The position numbers were made by a program, and so were the translations under genes. The notes beneath the pieces were generated by a model. The model had not been told where the DNA came from. It searched no databases and saw only the letters and a list, made by a program, of their open reading frames with translations. From contig DBDE01000037.1 in NCBI GenBank assembly GCA_002293425.1, positions 20,141 to 80,262 on the forward strand: a stretch of DNA of 60,122 nucleotides, in the 5' to 3' direction. Source of the DNA: Alistipes sp. UBA940 (GTDB taxonomy: Bacteria > Bacteroidota > Bacteroidia > Bacteroidales > Rikenellaceae). Positions 8,667 to 15,868 of the stretch are shown one piece after another; position 1 is the stretch's first letter, and every line of letters begins with the position of its first letter.

Positions 8667-8756
8667 ATGACACCCGAAGATATCCTCGCCCTCATCGAAG
8701 CGGCGATAGAAGAGCAAACGAAAACCCAAACCATAATCGAAAACTCGAAAATATGA
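8667..8756 (+). CDS. 29-residue small ORF in the module
   Basis: It encodes MTPEDILALIEAAIEEQ and a short Thr/Ile-rich tail, likely a single amphipathic helix. It starts 5 bases after the large tail gene, and its TGA overlaps the next ATG (ATGA). The tight coupling at both ends is the only evidence that it is translated; function unknown. Confidence 0.45.
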   Translation: MTPEDILALIEAAIEEQTKTQTIIENSKI

Positions 8757-9025
8757 TGCCAGCCCGCCACCGGAAACTGATTGTCGACACCATCATCGAA
8801 CGCTATGGCCGCCTGCCCGTTCCGCAACTGCTCGACGAGCTGTGTCAGGCCGGAGTCATCGACCAGACGCGATGCAAGATAGGGGCTGTTCGCCGCCGTG
8901 TGGAGGCGTTAGTGAGAGGTGGTGGAGGCAAGGTGAAATCGATGTGGCAGGCGGCCGACGAGTTTTGCGTCACCTATGAGTTCGTCCGCAAGTGTATGTA
9001 CTATCATCACGACATTAATTTTTAA
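8753..9025 (+). CDS. Small phage-like protein with possible HTH
   Basis: A 90-residue basic protein. Two helical segments (RKLIVDTIIERYG, LPVPQLLDELCQAG) are followed by a basic stretch and WQAADEFCVTYEFVRKCMYY, which could be a helix-turn-helix. It precedes the protease gene by 7 bases. It could be a regulator or a small terminase-like DNA binder, but no large terminase accompanies it. Function not recognised. Confidence 0.55.
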   Translation: MMPARHRKLIVDTIIERYGRLPVPQLLDELCQAGVIDQTRCKIGAVRRRVEALVRGGGGKVKSMWQAADEFCVTYEFVRKCMYYHHDINF

Positions 9026-9032
9026 TCGACCT

Positions 9033-9854
9033 ATGAAAAACCGTATCAAGATCACAAATTCGCGTCGGGGCCCGGGGCCTGCGACCATCGACATCGAGGG
9101 TATGATCGGCGTGCCCGAGGAGTGGCAGTTCGACGAGCCCGCCGCCCGCGTGTCGACCTACAACAAGTTCCAGAAGGCGGTCAGCCAGATCGCCAAGATC
9201 CGAAACGCCGAGGTAATAGTCAACATCCGCTCGACGGGCGGCGACGTGAACGACGCGCTTCTGATCTACGACGCCCTCGAAAGCCTCGATGCCCACATCA
9301 CCACGCGCTGTTGGGGCTATGTGGCGAGCTCGGCGACCATCATTGCCCAGGCGGCGAGCCCGGGCGGACGGCAAATTTCGGCCAACGCGCTCTACCTCAT
9401 CCACAATTCGACGGCCAACTGCGAGGGCACGACCGACGAACTGCGCCAGGGCAGCGAGCTACTCGAAAAGACAGATCGCCGCATCGCCGCCATTTATGCC
9501 GAAAAGTCCGGACGTCCCCTCGAAGGCTTCAAGGAGCTGATGGGCGAAAACGGCGGCTTCGGCAAGTGGCTCTCGGCGGCCGAAGCTTTGGAGGCGGGTC
9601 TGGCCGACTGCATCTACGAGTTCACCGCGGTGCCGCAGAATGTTGTCGTGACGAGCGACCCGATGTCGTGGGAGCAGAGCCGCGAGATCGAGAAACTGAA
9701 CCACAAGATTTCGGTGTTGGAGAGCGAAAACGCCCAACTGCGTGCCCGTCCCACCGAGGTAAAGATAGATGAAGACCCCTCGCCCAATGCGGAGAGTCGC
9801 CGTTCGACCAACCAACAAGCCTACGATGCGGACGTGGCGGGCTTCATCCGGTAA
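9033..9854 (+). CDS. ClpP-like prohead protease with coiled-coil tail
   Basis: A 273-residue protein with a ClpP/crotonase fold. RSTGGDVNDA is the glycine-rich strand turn, ASSATI in GYVASSATIIAQAA carries the nucleophile Ser, and LYLIHNS carries the His. In tailed phages such proteins cleave scaffold and capsid. After about residue 210 a coiled coil (EIEKLNHKISVLESENAQL) and a charged tail follow, a layout seen where the scaffold is fused to the protease; that is inference here. ATG at 9033 is chosen over an upstream in-frame ATG (8976) inside the preceding gene. The capsid gene follows after 43 bases. Confidence 0.85.
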   Translation: MKNRIKITNSRRGPGPATIDIEGMIGVPEEWQFDEPAARVSTYNKFQKAVSQIAKIRNAEVIVNIRSTGGDVNDALLIYDALESLDAHITTRCWGYVASSATIIAQAASPGGRQISANALYLIHNSTANCEGTTDELRQGSELLEKTDRRIAAIYAEKSGRPLEGFKELMGENGGFGKWLSAAEALEAGLADCIYEFTAVPQNVVVTSDPMSWEQSREIEKLNHKISVLESENAQLRARPTEVKIDEDPSPNAESRRSTNQQAYDADVAGFIR

Positions 9855-9897
9855 CAAAATTTTCACAAACTTCTTAAAACCAAAAAAAACAACAATT

Positions 9898-10890
9898 ATG
9901 AGTCAATTAGTAGAACCGAAAATCTATGAGGGCAAGGATTTGGAGACCATCTTTTTCCGCCCGATGTTTGTGGGCAAGGACGCCCAGGATCTCGGCATCA
10001 AGGTGATGTACAATATGCCTGTTCCGACGACGCTCAACTTTTGGCGGGGCGGCACCGACATTTTGCAGAAGTATGCGGGTGGTTGGAGCGGCGGCGGGGC
10101 GAGCGACAAGTTCCAGAAGAGCATTGCTCTGAGCAAGGTGAAGGCGGAGATGGGTTACTCGGCCAGCGACTATTTCACGATGGTGTTCGAGCAGATTGCG
10201 GCTCGCCCCGACGTCAATCTGGACGATCTGAGCGGCACCGAGTTGGAGGAGGCCGAAACCGCGCTGTTCCGCGACGCGCTGCGTGAGAGCATTCGCGCCA
10301 CGATGTGGATCGGCAACACCAAGCGCACGAACGGCAAGTTCGATACCTTCGACGGTCTGCTCACCCAGTTCTACAACGAGATGGCGGCCGACACCACCGA
10401 GGTGAAGGTGAGCTCCATATCTTCGGTCGATTACGACGCGACCGAGGGCGGCGAGACGATCCTGAAAAAGACGTGGAACCAGGCCGACATCAAGCTCAAG
10501 GAGCTCAAGAGCCAGGGTCAGTTGGTGTTCTTCGTCACCAGCGACATTTACTCGAAGTACGAGGAGTCGTTGGATAATGCGTCGCTCGACACGGCTTATG
10601 TGGCTCGCCAGACTGGTCGTCCGGAGCTGTTGTGGAGGGGTATTCCGGTGGTGGATATGCAGGTTTCGGGCTATATCCAAACTTTGGGCGACTCGACGAT
10701 GCCCAAGAGCTGGTGTATTCTCACCGACAGGCGCAATGTGGCTTTGGCTGTCAATACGGCCAGCTTCCCGGGTACCGAGATTCGGATGTGGTACAATCCC
10801 GACGAGATGCAGAATCGCCAGAGGGCGGTATTTGCCGCGGGTTGCGACTATCTTTTGCCCGAGTTCGTTTCGTGTCTGGTGAAAATGTAG
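9898..10890 (+). CDS. Major capsid protein (HK97-fold candidate)
   Basis: A 330-residue protein directly after the protease gene. Features fitting a phage capsid are an acidic N-arm, a long helix around residues 110-145 (EEAETALFRDALRESI), a DGLLTQF segment after it, LVFFVTSDIYSKY, WRGIPVVDM, and the C-terminal WCILTDRRNVALAV then RAVFAAGCDYLLPE. There is no delta domain, consistent with a scaffold supplied by the protease tail. The frame extends upstream into the protease gene; ATG 9898 follows an A-rich leader and is the natural start. Confidence 0.72.
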   Translation: MSQLVEPKIYEGKDLETIFFRPMFVGKDAQDLGIKVMYNMPVPTTLNFWRGGTDILQKYAGGWSGGGASDKFQKSIALSKVKAEMGYSASDYFTMVFEQIAARPDVNLDDLSGTELEEAETALFRDALRESIRATMWIGNTKRTNGKFDTFDGLLTQFYNEMAADTTEVKVSSISSVDYDATEGGETILKKTWNQADIKLKELKSQGQLVFFVTSDIYSKYEESLDNASLDTAYVARQTGRPELLWRGIPVVDMQVSGYIQTLGDSTMPKSWCILTDRRNVALAVNTASFPGTEIRMWYNPDEMQNRQRAVFAAGCDYLLPEFVSCLVKM

Positions 10891-10903
10891 ACCGCGCCGA
10901 ACG

Positions 10904-11347
10904 ATGGCTTTGACTGGATTGAACCGGATCGTGGTCAGGCCTCGCGGCGGAGTTGCCAAGGTCGAGCTGGTGCTTGCAAACACGTTTGCGGCCCAGCCCG
11001 ACCCCGCCTCGGGGTTTGCAACCTACGTTTTCCGCGAAGACATGGCCCACTATGAATGCACTTCGGTGGGCGAACCGACACGACCTTTGACCGAGCACAC
11101 CCTTGTGATGGAGCTTCCGGCGGTAGCCGAGACCCGTGTGGCGGTCGAGCAGCTTCGCCGCAGTTGCGGGGTGGTTGCGATTATCACGCTCGCTTCGGGC
11201 GAGACTCTCACCGTGGGTCACACCCCGACTTTCGGGACGGCCTATCCGTTGCGCGTTACGGCTGTCGAGTCGACCTCGGGTCTCGTCCCGGGCGACTTCC
11301 CGACCGTCAAAATAACATTACAATGCACAGACAATTCGATCTTATGA
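10904..11347 (+). CDS. Phage structural protein, possible tail or neck component
   Basis: A 147-residue protein between capsid and portal genes. It is beta-rich with a C-terminal strand ending TVKITLQCTDNS, a pattern I associate with Bacteroidetes phage virion proteins. It has no membrane segment or enzymatic motif. It starts 14 bases after the capsid stop, and its own TGA overlaps the portal ATG. A tail-tube or neck role is a guess. Confidence 0.5.
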   Translation: MALTGLNRIVVRPRGGVAKVELVLANTFAAQPDPASGFATYVFREDMAHYECTSVGEPTRPLTEHTLVMELPAVAETRVAVEQLRRSCGVVAIITLASGETLTVGHTPTFGTAYPLRVTAVESTSGLVPGDFPTVKITLQCTDNSIL

Positions 11348-12576
11348 AAAAACCTTCCAAAAAAATTGTTGCGGTATCCAACGCTAAGAAAAAGCCGCGC
11401 CCCTTAGGCATCTACCCGGCGAGCGGACGGGCGACGTCGGGCGGCGATTTTTGGCGTTGGGGCGACGACAACCTCTTTCCCGTCGCCCTGTCGCTGATGT
11501 CGCGCCGCTCCACCACCCACCGCCGGATCATCAACGACAAGGCCGACTACATCTCGGGCAAAGGATTCTCGATGGATGGCGAAAACATCCACCTCTCCTC
11601 GCTGGTCGAGCGCGCCAACGGTAGCGGCGAAACCCTGCGCCAGGTGCTCAACAAATTGGCCTTCGACAAGGCCCTGTTCGGCAACGCGTTCCTCGAAGTG
11701 ATAACCGATCCGGCCCACACTTTTCTCTCGCTCCACCACCACGACGCCAGCCGCTGCCGTGTGTCGCGCGACGATGCCGCCGTCATTCTCCACCACGACT
11801 GGGTCCATTACCGCTCGTCGGAGGCTAAGCGCGTGCCCCTCTACCCCGCTTTCGAGACGGGAAGCGACGGGTTGATGCGCTCCATTATCCACTACAAGGA
11901 CTATGAACCGATGTTTCGTCACTACGGCGTACCCTCTTACATTGCCGGTATGGACGTTTCGACCATCGCCTACAAGACCGATCGGTGGAACATCAGCCGC
12001 CTCGACAGTTCGTTCCAGCTCTCGGGCGTGATGGTGCTCGACGGTGAGTTGGACGACGAGAGCCGTGCTTATGAGGCTATGCGGGCTGCCGAACGCCGTT
12101 TTTCGGGCAATCCGGGCCAGGTGATGTTTGTTATGCGCCACGGGGCCAAGGAGGACAATTCACGCTTCATTCCGATGGCGTCGGCCAACGAGGGCGATTG
12201 GCATAAGCTCCACGACCAGGCCACGTCGGACATTGTGGTCGCCCACAGCTGGTTTCGTTCGCTCAGCGGCCTCGACTATGGCGCGGGCTTCAACGACCAG
12301 CGCATTTTACACGAATACGAGGTGGCGTTGAACACCGTCATTTTGGGTGAGCAGGCCGAGTTGATGGAGCCCATTCGGCGGATTATCGAGTTGGTGTTGG
12401 GCGTCGATGCGTCGTCGTTGGAGATAGTCAATCGACCGCCGACGCGTTCCAAGCCGCTCTATATGAAAGTTTGGGAGGCGCGCAAGGCCGACGGTCTCGA
12501 TTATGATCCCGAGGACCCCGACCAGCAAAAATTTGTCGCCGAAATCACCAAGTACAATCTCACTTCGATCGATTAA
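11344..12576 (+). CDS. Phage portal protein
   Basis: A 410-residue protein with portal features. RRIINDKADYISGKGF is the early helix typical of portals, followed by LAFDKALFGNAFLEV, the wing region (HHDWVHYR, YPAFETGSDG), a long stem/crown (DDESRAYEAMRAAERRF) and LSGLDYGAGFND near the end. Portals form the dodecameric DNA gate at one capsid vertex and normally work with a terminase, which is absent here. The start overlaps the upstream stop. Length is within the family range. Confidence 0.82.
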   Translation: MKKPSKKIVAVSNAKKKPRPLGIYPASGRATSGGDFWRWGDDNLFPVALSLMSRRSTTHRRIINDKADYISGKGFSMDGENIHLSSLVERANGSGETLRQVLNKLAFDKALFGNAFLEVITDPAHTFLSLHHHDASRCRVSRDDAAVILHHDWVHYRSSEAKRVPLYPAFETGSDGLMRSIIHYKDYEPMFRHYGVPSYIAGMDVSTIAYKTDRWNISRLDSSFQLSGVMVLDGELDDESRAYEAMRAAERRFSGNPGQVMFVMRHGAKEDNSRFIPMASANEGDWHKLHDQATSDIVVAHSWFRSLSGLDYGAGFNDQRILHEYEVALNTVILGEQAELMEPIRRIIELVLGVDASSLEIVNRPPTRSKPLYMKVWEARKADGLDYDPEDPDQQKFVAEITKYNLTSID

Positions 12577-12670
12577 ATGAAAACGTGAAAACGTGAAAAA
12601 ATGTTTTTTTGCGCGTAGCTCATCTTTTCATTCTTTCATATTATCATCTTTTCATATCATTATTATTTCT
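12577..12670 (+). repeat. GAAAA/TTTTCAT simple-repeat tract
   Basis: GTGAAAAC repeats (12580-12600) face CATCTTTTCAT-type repeats (12620-12660) around GCGCGTAGC, forming an imperfect palindrome. The same arrangement lies between ftsZ and ftsA (18449-18540). It separates the portal and connector genes. Confidence 0.65.
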
Positions 12671-13165
12671 ATGAACCTACTCATATCTCAACAACAAGTC
12701 GCCGAGCTTGCATTCCGCGCTCCCGACTTCATTGCGCCCGAGGCCATTCCGGAGTCGACCATTCTGGCGGCGCAACAAAAATTCATTAAGCCCGTTTTCG
12801 GCGATCTCTATGATGCGATGCTTACTCGCACCACACTTGCCGAGTTCACCTCGGAGTATGTTGCGCCGCCGTTGGCACTCTATGTCAAGATGTTGATGCT
12901 GCCCTCGCTGGCGGTGCAGAGTGGTGCGGCCGGGGTGGTGGAGGTGACGGGCAAGAACCTTGCAAGGGTCTCCGACGAGCGTCTTCGGGCAGCCATTGCG
13001 CGCCTTCGGGGCGATGCTGCGGCGTTAATACGTCGCGCCGTGGAGCACGTCGAGGCCGATCCGACGCGCTTTCCCGAGTATGACCCGCGCGAAAACATCC
13101 TCAACCGCGTCTCCACCGAAGGCGGCGTGATTCTGCCAAAATGTAGAATGAAAAATGTAGAATGA
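12671..13165 (+). CDS. Head-tail connector-like protein
   Basis: A 164-residue, mostly helical protein: LISQQQVAELAFRAPDF, then ESTILAAQQKFIKPVFGDLYDAML, then YVAPPLALYVKMLMLP. The order and the G-x-L-Y turn resemble gp6-like connectors and the DUF6712 proteins of Bacteroidetes phages. It follows the portal, as connectors usually do. The frame opens at 12593 inside the simple repeat; ATG 12671 is preferred. Its C-terminus (ILPKCRMKNVE) runs into a GTAGAATGAAAAA repeat. Confidence 0.6.
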   Translation: MNLLISQQQVAELAFRAPDFIAPEAIPESTILAAQQKFIKPVFGDLYDAMLTRTTLAEFTSEYVAPPLALYVKMLMLPSLAVQSGAAGVVEVTGKNLARVSDERLRAAIARLRGDAAALIRRAVEHVEADPTRFPEYDPRENILNRVSTEGGVILPKCRMKNVE

Positions 13166-13225
13166 AAAAAGACAGGAATACCTTTTTCTTCGCTCTTTGT
13201 TCGTAATTCAAAAAACTTGTTTTTT

Positions 13226-13642
13226 ATGGAAAACGGAAAATTTTTGCTCGGAGGGGTCAGCGGTTTGCTGGCTCTCCTTGCGCCGGTCAACGGATTGATA
13301 ATCTGCGCGTTGACCTTCATCGCCATCGACTTTGCGACGGGTATTTGGGCGGGGTATCGGCGCGCTCGCAGGGCTGGGTTGGATTGGACTTTTTCGTCGC
13401 GCAGGGCTTGGGACACTCTCACCAAGCTCGTTTTTGTGATGGCGGGGATCGCCCTTGCCCATTTGCTGGATACGGTGGTAATAACTTTCGTCCAGCTCAA
13501 TTTGGCGAAGTTGTTCACGGGGTTTGTTTGCGGGGTGGAGTTTTGGAGCTACCTCGAAAACGCGGCGGACATCAGCGGCCACCCCCTCTTTCGCGCCATC
13601 AAACGGCTGCTGAAAAGCAAAGTGGACGGGACGCTTAAATGA
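13226..13642 (+). CDS. Phage holin-family protein
   Basis: A 138-residue membrane protein with segments at about 6-35 and 65-90 and a weaker one at 100-115. FIAIDFATGIWAGYRRARR is the typical basic turn of the phage holin / toxin-secretion family. Holins permeabilise the inner membrane for endolysin, but no lysin gene follows. It is the last gene of the module and faces the convergent hsp15-like gene 7 bases away. Confidence 0.8.
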   Translation: MENGKFLLGGVSGLLALLAPVNGLIICALTFIAIDFATGIWAGYRRARRAGLDWTFSSRRAWDTLTKLVFVMAGIALAHLLDTVVITFVQLNLAKLFTGFVCGVEFWSYLENAADISGHPLFRAIKRLLKSKVDGTLK

Positions 13643-13649
13643 AGAATGT

Positions 13650-14024
13650 TTAATCGAAGAACTCTCCCAGGAGTTCTTCGATATCTCTTCGCTCTTTTTT
13701 TGTCGGTCGGCCGGTGCCGCGGTCGCGACTGACAAAAATCGTTTCGCGCGGAACATCCAGCTTATCCAATTCGGCCTGGGGAGTGATGTTCTCGGCAAAC
13801 CGCGCAACTTCGCTCGCCGGCAAACGATTGCCCGTCAGCTCCAGTACCCGATAACGAAATGTGACCTGCCCCTTGCGGACATCCAAAACATCTCCCGCCT
13901 TAACCTCATAAGAGGGTTTGACCCACGCCCCGCCGACCCACACGCGGTTAGCTTTGACCGCCTCGGCCGCCAGATTGCGCGTCTTGAACACCCTGACGCA
14001 CCACAGATATTTGTCGATCCTCAT
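13650..14024 (-). CDS. S4-domain RNA-binding protein, Hsp15 family
   Basis: A 124-residue protein starting MRIDKYLWCVRVFKTR, the S4 signature, with VKANRVWVGGAWVKPSYEV completing the domain. Hsp15 binds free 50S subunits carrying nascent chains after heat shock. The charged C-terminus (RGTGRPTKKERRDIEEL) is normal for the family. Its start overlaps the pth stop by 4 bases, joining a ribosome-rescue pair. Confidence 0.9.
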   Translation of the reverse strand: MRIDKYLWCVRVFKTRNLAAEAVKANRVWVGGAWVKPSYEVKAGDVLDVRKGQVTFRYRVLELTGNRLPASEVARFAENITPQAELDKLDVPRETIFVSRDRGTGRPTKKERRDIEELLGEFFD

Positions 14025-14584
14025 TTTGTGTTGGCCAGATTCATCGCCCGTTCGATCCCCAGCCCCACAAACGATTGAACGGCCTTCACCGCCCGTTCGA
14101 CTGCCTCGGGCAGAAGTTTACGCTCCTCATTGGTCCACTGCCCGAGCACATAATCGGCCTGCATTCCGCGCGGAAAGTCGCCGCCCACACCGAAGCGCAA
14201 CCGCGGAAAACCGTCGTCTTCCAACGTCCAGATGATGTTGTGCAGCCCGTTATGGCCGCCGTCGCTCCCCCTGGCGCGCAACCGCAACTTGCCGAACGGC
14301 AGCGCAATGTCGTCCACAACCACCAACACATTCTCCACCGCCACCTTTTCGGCCTGCATCCAATATCGCACCGCCTTGCCGCTGAGGTTCATATAGGTTT
14401 GGGGCTTGATCAAGGTCAATTGATGGCCCCGATATTTTATAGAAGCGTGATCGGCATACCGACCCGAAACAAAAACAGCGTTGGACGCCCCCGCAAGGGC
14501 ATCCAACACCTCGAAACCAATATTATGGCGCGTTCCGGAATATTCAGCACCCGGATTACCTAAACCGACTATTAAGAACTTCAT
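14021..14584 (-). CDS. pth: Peptidyl-tRNA hydrolase
   Basis: A 187-residue enzyme that cleaves peptidyl-tRNA released from stalled ribosomes. LIVGLGNPGAEYSGTRHNIGF holds the catalytic Asn and His, KPQTYMNLSGKAV and VVVDDIALPFGKLRLR follow, and GSDGGHNGLHNI is the second signature. Length is typical. It lies between hsp15-like and rplY in one minus-strand run. Confidence 0.97.
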   Translation of the reverse strand: MKFLIVGLGNPGAEYSGTRHNIGFEVLDALAGASNAVFVSGRYADHASIKYRGHQLTLIKPQTYMNLSGKAVRYWMQAEKVAVENVLVVVDDIALPFGKLRLRARGSDGGHNGLHNIIWTLEDDGFPRLRFGVGGDFPRGMQADYVLGQWTNEERKLLPEAVERAVKAVQSFVGLGIERAMNLANTK

Positions 14585-14636
14585 AATCCAAAACTGTATC
14601 GCGCGTAGCCACGAACCGCCCCGTCAGCGTTCCGAC

Positions 14637-15224
14637 TTATTTCTTCTCTTCTGCCGCTGCCTGAGCTGCCGCCGCCGCTGCCGCACGAGTCACACGAACC
14701 GCACAGATAGCTGTCGAAGCGGGATTGAGCAACCGCAAACCGGGGAAACTAACATCACCGACAAAAATCGTCTTGCCGATCCCCAAATTGGTGATGTCCA
14801 CCGTCAGTTCGTCCGGCAGGTCCTTCACCATACCGTTCACGGCGAGCTTGCGCTTGTTCTGCACCAGCTTACCCCCCATTTTCACCCCTTCCGAGTTACC
14901 AGTGATGCGGACAGGAATATCTATCGTAACGGGCTTTTTGTCATCCACCCTGTAGAAATCCATATGCAGGATCTGCTCTTCCACCGGGTGGAATTGCACT
15001 TCGCGCATCACGCCCCGCTCTTTCTTGCCCTCGATGTCGAACTCGACGATGTAGCTCGCGGGCGAATAGATCAGCGGTTTGACGTCCTTCACATCCAACG
15101 AAAAGCTGACAGGTTCGCCCTGACCGTAGATCACGGCCGGAATCCTCTCCTGCTTTCTGACGGCCTTAGTCCCTTTTTTTCCGAAATCGCTGCGCATTTT
15201 GGCAGCCAACTGAATAGTTTTCAT
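14637..15224 (-). CDS. rplY: 50S ribosomal protein L25 / Ctc
   Basis: A 195-residue two-domain L25 of the TL5/Ctc type that binds 5S rRNA. The N-terminal domain carries RKQERIPAVIYG and FDIEGKKERGVMREVQ; the beta C-terminal domain includes VRITGNSEGVKMGGKL and LPDELTVDI. It ends in an Ala-rich tail with EEKK. A TATTTTTG box lies 69 bases upstream of the ATG, so it probably leads the rplY-pth-hsp15 operon. Confidence 0.95.
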   Translation of the reverse strand: MKTIQLAAKMRSDFGKKGTKAVRKQERIPAVIYGQGEPVSFSLDVKDVKPLIYSPASYIVEFDIEGKKERGVMREVQFHPVEEQILHMDFYRVDDKKPVTIDIPVRITGNSEGVKMGGKLVQNKRKLAVNGMVKDLPDELTVDITNLGIGKTIFVGDVSFPGLRLLNPASTAICAVRVTRAAAAAAAQAAAEEKK

Positions 15225-15292
15225 AATTTTTTATCATCCGAACACCCTCTCACCCCGATCAACGCGATCGAAGCCCACAAATGTCCGAGCCG

Positions 15293-15300
15293 CAAAAATA
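15293..15300 (-). promoter_or_regulatory. -7 box upstream of rplY
   Basis: The minus strand reads TATTTTTG, a TAnnTTTG match, giving a leader of about 60 bases before the L25 start. No good -33 TTTG is present at the usual distance. Confidence 0.5.
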
Positions 15301-15307
15301 ATTAAAA

Positions 15308-15345
15308 ATTACGAATTACGAGTTACGAGTTACGAATTTTCTTAG
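15308..15345. repeat. TTACGA simple repeat
   Basis: Four tandem units of TTACGAA/G with flanking CGAGTTCACTCGA stem-loop sequence (to about 15375) fill the gap between the PPTase stop and the rplY promoter. Nothing coding is seen. Confidence 0.6.
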
Positions 15346-15406
15346 GCGCGAGGGCAATCGAGTTCACTCGAAATGCCGAGCAACGACAGAAAATCAGCGA
15401 AGCTAT

Positions 15407-15868
15407 TTACGTTTTTTTTGCATCACAGCGCGCGGAAAAGCACGTCGCCACCCCCAGCGACGGACTGACAGCCTCTGCGAGGCCGATGGTTGCAACAACC
15501 AGTTCGGGATGGTCGATAAACCTCACTTCGGCGGGCCTGCCATACTTGTAAACCGTCTCGCGGGCACACCAGTCGCGCATCGAACCGAGCCCATAACGTT
15601 GCCGTACCCTGTCCGACAAAACGCGGCTCTTCAACTCGATGTCGATGGCGCACGGCCCGGCCGGATTATAAACAACAGCCACCCAGCCGCGGGTATGCGA
15701 AACCGAGATAAAACCGTTTTCAATGACGGGTCGCCCATCGACAACATAACTTATCTCCACCCCCTCCCCCAACCGCTCGCGGACGATGGCCTGCCACGCC
15801 GCCGTCTGTTCCGCCCGCGTCAACTTTTCGGAAACCCGACAAATCTCCAACCAGCCCTCAGCCCTCAA
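15407..15868 (-). CDS. 4'-phosphopantetheinyl transferase superfamily protein
   Basis: A 153-residue protein that would transfer phosphopantetheine from CoA to a carrier-protein serine. ENGFISVSHTRGWVAVV, the Mg-binding CAIDIE and WCARETVYK match the family core. It is shorter than Sfp types. The C-terminal ~30 residues are encoded over palindromes (CGTCGC/GCGACG and GCCTC-tgc-GAGGC, 15443-15483), so the tail may be repeat-derived. It overlaps the gldE-like gene by 11 bases; gldE, gldD and a PPTase are neighbours in Bacteroidetes, and gldD is missing here. Confidence 0.8.
   Translation of the reverse strand: MRAEGWLEICRVSEKLTRAEQTAAWQAIVRERLGEGVEISYVVDGRPVIENGFISVSHTRGWVAVVYNPAGPCAIDIELKSRVLSDRVRQRYGLGSMRDWCARETVYKYGRPAEVRFIDHPELVVATIGLAEAVSPSLGVATCFSARCDAKKT

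Larger units (their letters stand above)
4876..13642 (+). mobile_element. Compact phage-structural module without packaging or integration genes
   Basis: Eleven co-directional genes lie between a terminator-promoter pair and a convergent hsp15-like gene. Recognisable products are a ClpP-like prohead protease, an HK97-type capsid candidate, a portal, a connector and a holin, plus three tail-type proteins. I find no terminase, tape measure, integrase, repressor, replication gene or lysin. Frames are intact with short or overlapping junctions, and composition matches the flanks. No tRNA or attachment repeat is visible at the ends. It may be a domesticated capsid locus or a reduced, immobile prophage. 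Confidence 0.7.

Noticed and set aside
4876..13642. Reading the phage-like module as a tailocin or contractile injection system
   Set aside because: It has portal, capsid and prohead protease genes, and no sheath, tube, baseplate spike or AAA+ ATPase.
13654..13681. ATCGAAGAACTC/GAGTTCTTCGAT hairpin as a terminator between holin and hsp15-like genes
   Set aside because: It lies in the last codons of the hsp15-like gene, has no T-run, and can be explained by Glu/Phe codons there.
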